Below are positions 61,125 through 64,000 of a DNA stretch of 64,000 nt, one piece after another. The stretch is from Symsagittifera roscoffensis (Eukaryota > Xenacoelomorpha > Acoela > Convolutidae): positions 37,721,858 through 37,785,857 of the forward strand of contig NC_087071.1 of the NCBI RefSeq assembly GCF_963678635.1, written 5' to 3'. The first letter of the stretch is position 1, and every line of letters begins with the position of its first letter. The position numbers were made by a program, and so were the translations under genes. The notes under the pieces were generated by a model. The model worked only from the letters and a program-made list of their open reading frames with translations, was not told the DNA's origin and made no database searches.

Positions 61125-62483
61125 CTGCAAAGCAGCATGGACATTTGAACAACAATAATAGCAAAAAAAGTGAAACTGGTGAATAAATGTTAATTTATAA
61201 CTGCTTTGAAATAAAGGGATTGGCGGTTTGAGTCCCGCATTGAACCGTGTATGTTGTTCGACGATCAGATAAATAATTACATTGATAACTAAGTTGCGAC
61301 AACAGAATGTGAACCATTTTTAATTCTGACTCAAATGTGCGGTTTTTGTTTCAATCAGTCTACCTCAGAGTAGATGACAAATAGTCTACTACCCCCCCTC
61401 CCCACCCTCCCCAGATTTGAAAATCAGTTTTACAGAGCAAACATGGGTTTTTAAAAGTTTGACAAAAATTTTTTATACCAAAAATGATTATACTACATTG
61501 TTTTTTAATGGAAAAATGCAAATCGAACAAATTCGGTAATTCCATAAATACAAAAAAAACTGTAAGAAAACTCTACGATACGCTTTTTTTATATAAATGG
61601 CAATTGTAGAGTGAAAAGTTTTTGAACAAACGGAATTTTTTAGCTCCAAAAAATTTTGGCTCTTTTTCTTCCCCCCACCCACATGCAAACTTTTACATGT
61701 AAATTTGTTGACCATATTGTCTGATTGTTATGAAAATTTACATACAGACTAATAAAGCCACGACAAGCATATTTGGTCCACTAGGTAAACTAATATATTG
61801 AAGCTCGGGTGAGGTGGGGGGGGGGGGAAGAGCCAAATTTTGGTTTTGATAACCAAAGTGGTCTCAGTTAAGCAAAAAGCTCTCATAACTAATTTATACT
61901 TGATTACAAACTACTTTTCATGATTTCTTGATACTAAACGTTGTCAAGGAAGACGCAGTGACAATGTTAACCAAAGAAACGGAAAGCTCACCAGAACGTA
62001 CGTAATTGAGCTCCACACTAGCGATGAGTTCGGACTGGAAATTTGTATCTAAACTCGGCTCGAATCACCAAGCATTATTTATAATCTTGAACTGCACCAA
62101 TCAACCCTGAAGACTTTCATAACTTTTAAAAGGGCTTATTGTGCCAGCTTCAAAACTGACGCAGAAGTAGCTTTCAGCCGCACTGATCCTCCAAAAAATG
62201 TACATGAAGGCGAAAAAACACAACGGGATATAACATTAATAAAGGAACCACGGCATATCCCTCAAGGTACTTTCAGGGGAGAAAAACTCGACATTCTCCC
62301 GGAAGCTATTAATTAAGAAACAGAAAAAAAAAAGGACCAGGCAGAGGCATCAAATCCTGGAAACCAAATCAGAGCCGAGCTCAATGGGAAAAGATGATAC
62401 TGGCTGATTGAGATGCTGCCTGTTATAACGCACGTCAAATGCTGGCAAAACAATTTTTTTGGAAATTTGACTAGAGTCATGGC
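61125..62483. other. Upstream region of the visible host exons, no gene recognised
   Basis: No earlier host exon could be identified. A G-run (about 61.82 kb) and a C-rich tract (61.39-61.41 kb) are present. On the plus strand about 70 codons are open near 62.10-62.31 kb without an ATG and with protein-like composition, but I do not recognise them. Confidence 0.35.
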
Positions 62484-62887
62484 CAGGGGCTCCGCAAAAA
62501 TAATTGTAGGGAAATTATTTTTGATAAATAATTTATTTTCGTTGTTTGGAAATTAAAATATTTTATTTTTCGACAACCGTTAGGGCAATTATTTAGGGAA
62601 GCAATTGCAATTATTGTTAAAATAATTGCTTGGTTGCGGCAATCCAATAGCGTGGCGCCAAAAGCAACGAAGCATCCGTTATTTTGACTGCTAGGTAAGT
62701 TCACTCTATTTGTTCGATTGCGTATAGCCAATGGCGTTGCGCCATCTGTTGCTAACGCATTTGTAACTTGCTTTAAAGCTATTTGTAAACGCTAGGTAAA
62801 CGCATTACGTCTCACATCTCATTCAATCTGTTTATTATTCTCGTTTGAACTCTTCATTACTGCTTGAACTTGCTATTCTCGTGTGAA

Positions 62888-63109
62888 ATGAACAAAGACA
62901 TCGTTCAGTTTTACTTTACTCAGAAAGGCGAGAACAAATGGACTTGCAGATGTGGTCGTTCGAGAAAACAAGAATTAAATAAAAGTTATTCCAACCTCAT
63001 GAGCCATATCACAATCGATCACCCCGAGTTGAAAATTGAATTCACAGCTGGAAAAAACCAAAAGACCATGGATTCTGTTGAAGTTAGCAAAAAAGGATAC
63101 AATTTATAA
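62888..63109 (+). pseudogene. BED-type zinc-finger N-terminus of a hAT transposase
   Basis: From ATG 62888 the frame encodes MNKDIVQFYFTQKGENKWT, then CRCG, SYSNLMSHITIDHPE and a short Lys-rich end. The C-x-C, then H-x4-H with a YxNLxxH pattern is the BED finger of hAT transposases (DNA binding at terminal repeats). The frame stops at 63109 and the transposase text continues broken beyond it. Confidence 0.65.
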
Positions 63110-63620
63110 AATTGGCTGCAGTGGACAATTATGGGGCATCACCCATTTTCATTTTGCGAAAACTAATTAACAAGAAAGTTTGCTAGTTGCCTGCACCCAA
63201 TTTCGACAGAAACTTCAATTTGTTATGTTCAGAAACTGGTCGAAAATGTAGAGTGCCATCGAACGATTTACCGGACAAATTCATGTTGATTTGCGATGAT
63301 TCAGTGTATTATTTTGCATTTTTGCCTCATATTTCGATGGAATTACTGCCGAGTTAAAAATGCCTTTGCTTGCTTTGTCGCCTCTACTCAATGAAGAAAA
63401 TGGAGGTGATTTTTTGATTTTTTTGATATTCTGAGTAACAAATTTCCTGAAATGGCTCATCATTTATCTAAGTCAGCTAGTATCGTCACCAGTCCCTATT
63501 TTGAGAACGGAATTATTAAGTGCATTGACGGCAAATATTCAGAACTTTGTTTGCTGAAAAGATTGCGCTCAAGCCCCTAGAAAAACAAGTTTGTGAACAG
63601 CCTTCAGGTGGAGAATGTTC
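63110..63620 (+). pseudogene. Remains of the hAT transposase body
   Basis: Across several frames one reads WLQWTIMGHHPFSFCEN, RKFASCLHPISTET, VQKLVENVE and PYFENGIIKCIDGKYSELCL. WLxWxIM.xxPFSFxEN is a typical hAT segment after the BED domain. Stops and frame changes are frequent and no catalytic residues can be assigned. Confidence 0.5.
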
Positions 63621-63643
63621 ATTTGCTGAGAAGATTCTTTTGG

Positions 63644-64000
63644 CTACCCGGGTTGACCAAAACTTCTTATCATACAATTTCCATATATGAGAAACTTCTT
63701 GTCATACAATTTCATACAATTCCATACGTACAGAAAATTTTATGAAAACTCTATGATAAGCATTTTTCCATATATGAAAATTGTATGATAGATGTTTTCC
63801 CATAAACAAAAAATTTTAATTTTTTCTTTCTAAATTTAGTTTCTGAAAAACTTTCGGTTGTAGTTGCAACCGAACACAAGTGACACAGACCTTGGTTACT
63901 CAAAACACCAAAGGTTGGACGGTCTTGCATTTAAAATGCATAGAAAACGACCTAAATTTGGCTGTCTTTCACAATTGATATAACAAAAGTAACAAACTTT
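63644..64000 (+). repeat. Dispersed GGGTTGACC-type repeat, copy 3, cut by the window edge
   Basis: It begins CCCGGGTTGACCAAAACTTC, followed by repeated TCATACAATTTCCATA blocks in both orientations and ACCGAACACAAGTGACAC near 63.87 kb, as in copy 1. Confidence 0.5.

Larger units (their letters stand above)
62484..63640 (+). mobile_element. Decayed hAT-type DNA transposon
   Basis: It starts CAGGGGCTCCGCAAAAATAA, a plausible hAT terminal repeat (these often begin CAGGG). AATAATTG-rich subterminal sequence follows, then a BED-type zinc-finger ORF and a broken transposase. The right end is missing: near 63.64 kb the sequence changes to the GGGTTGACC-type repeat, so the right terminal repeat and the 8-bp target duplication cannot be checked. 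Confidence 0.55.

Overview
The window looks like metazoan nuclear DNA: AT-rich, intron-rich and full of transposable-element debris in several stages of decay. Nothing in it fixes the phylum. There is no operon structure, no rRNA and no tRNA gene that I can support. Almost all recognisable protein sequence is either one split host gene on the minus strand or pieces of mobile elements.

Host gene (minus strand, about 61.1 kb down to 14.4 kb). Thirteen exons with conserved splice sites and matching phases give a 539-residue partial protein that lacks its N-terminus and ends at a stop codon. It resembles protein phosphatase inhibitor 2 (IPP-2, PPP1R2 family), but the IPP-2-like core occurs three times in a row. 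Each module is a short exon carrying a hydrophobic-x-Phe-(Lys/Arg)-Glu motif, then an acidic or glycine-rich exon, then an exon carrying the (K)RKxHY helix. The intron phases repeat with the modules (0, 2, then 0 or 1), which points to duplication of an exon cassette. A His-Gly alternating tract sits between modules 2 and 3.

Mobile elements. The largest intron (22 kb) holds a roughly 18.0 kb Ty3/gypsy-type LTR element in the same orientation as the gene (37580-55613). It has paired LTRs of about 410 bp that are roughly 96 % alike, a primer-binding site, a 977-residue gag, a pol broken by frameshifts, an envelope-like region, and two more long ORFs downstream of env that I cannot assign. A solo LTR of the same family with a 4-bp target duplication lies at 27129-27537. 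Older gypsy relics lie at 1-2757 (plus), about 9.3-13.5 kb (minus) and 30.5-34.05 kb (plus); the first and third share an unusual C-terminal pol tail. A decayed hAT element with a BED-type zinc finger begins at about 62.48 kb.

Layout from left to right: gypsy relic A with two related 1-kb direct repeats (1-4.9 kb); gene-free repeats and a 1.19-kb tandem duplication (5-9.5 kb); gypsy relic C on the minus strand (9.3-13.7 kb); 3' end of the host gene and modules 3 and 2 (14.4-24.8 kb), with an orphan serine/proline-rich ORF and a 571-bp foldback repeat in one intron (17.1-18.6 kb); spacer and module 1 exons with the solo LTR and relic B (27-37.5 kb); the giant LTR element (37.6-55.6 kb); the most 5' visible exons (59.8 and 61.1 kb); the hAT relic and a dispersed GGGTTGACC-type repeat at the right edge.
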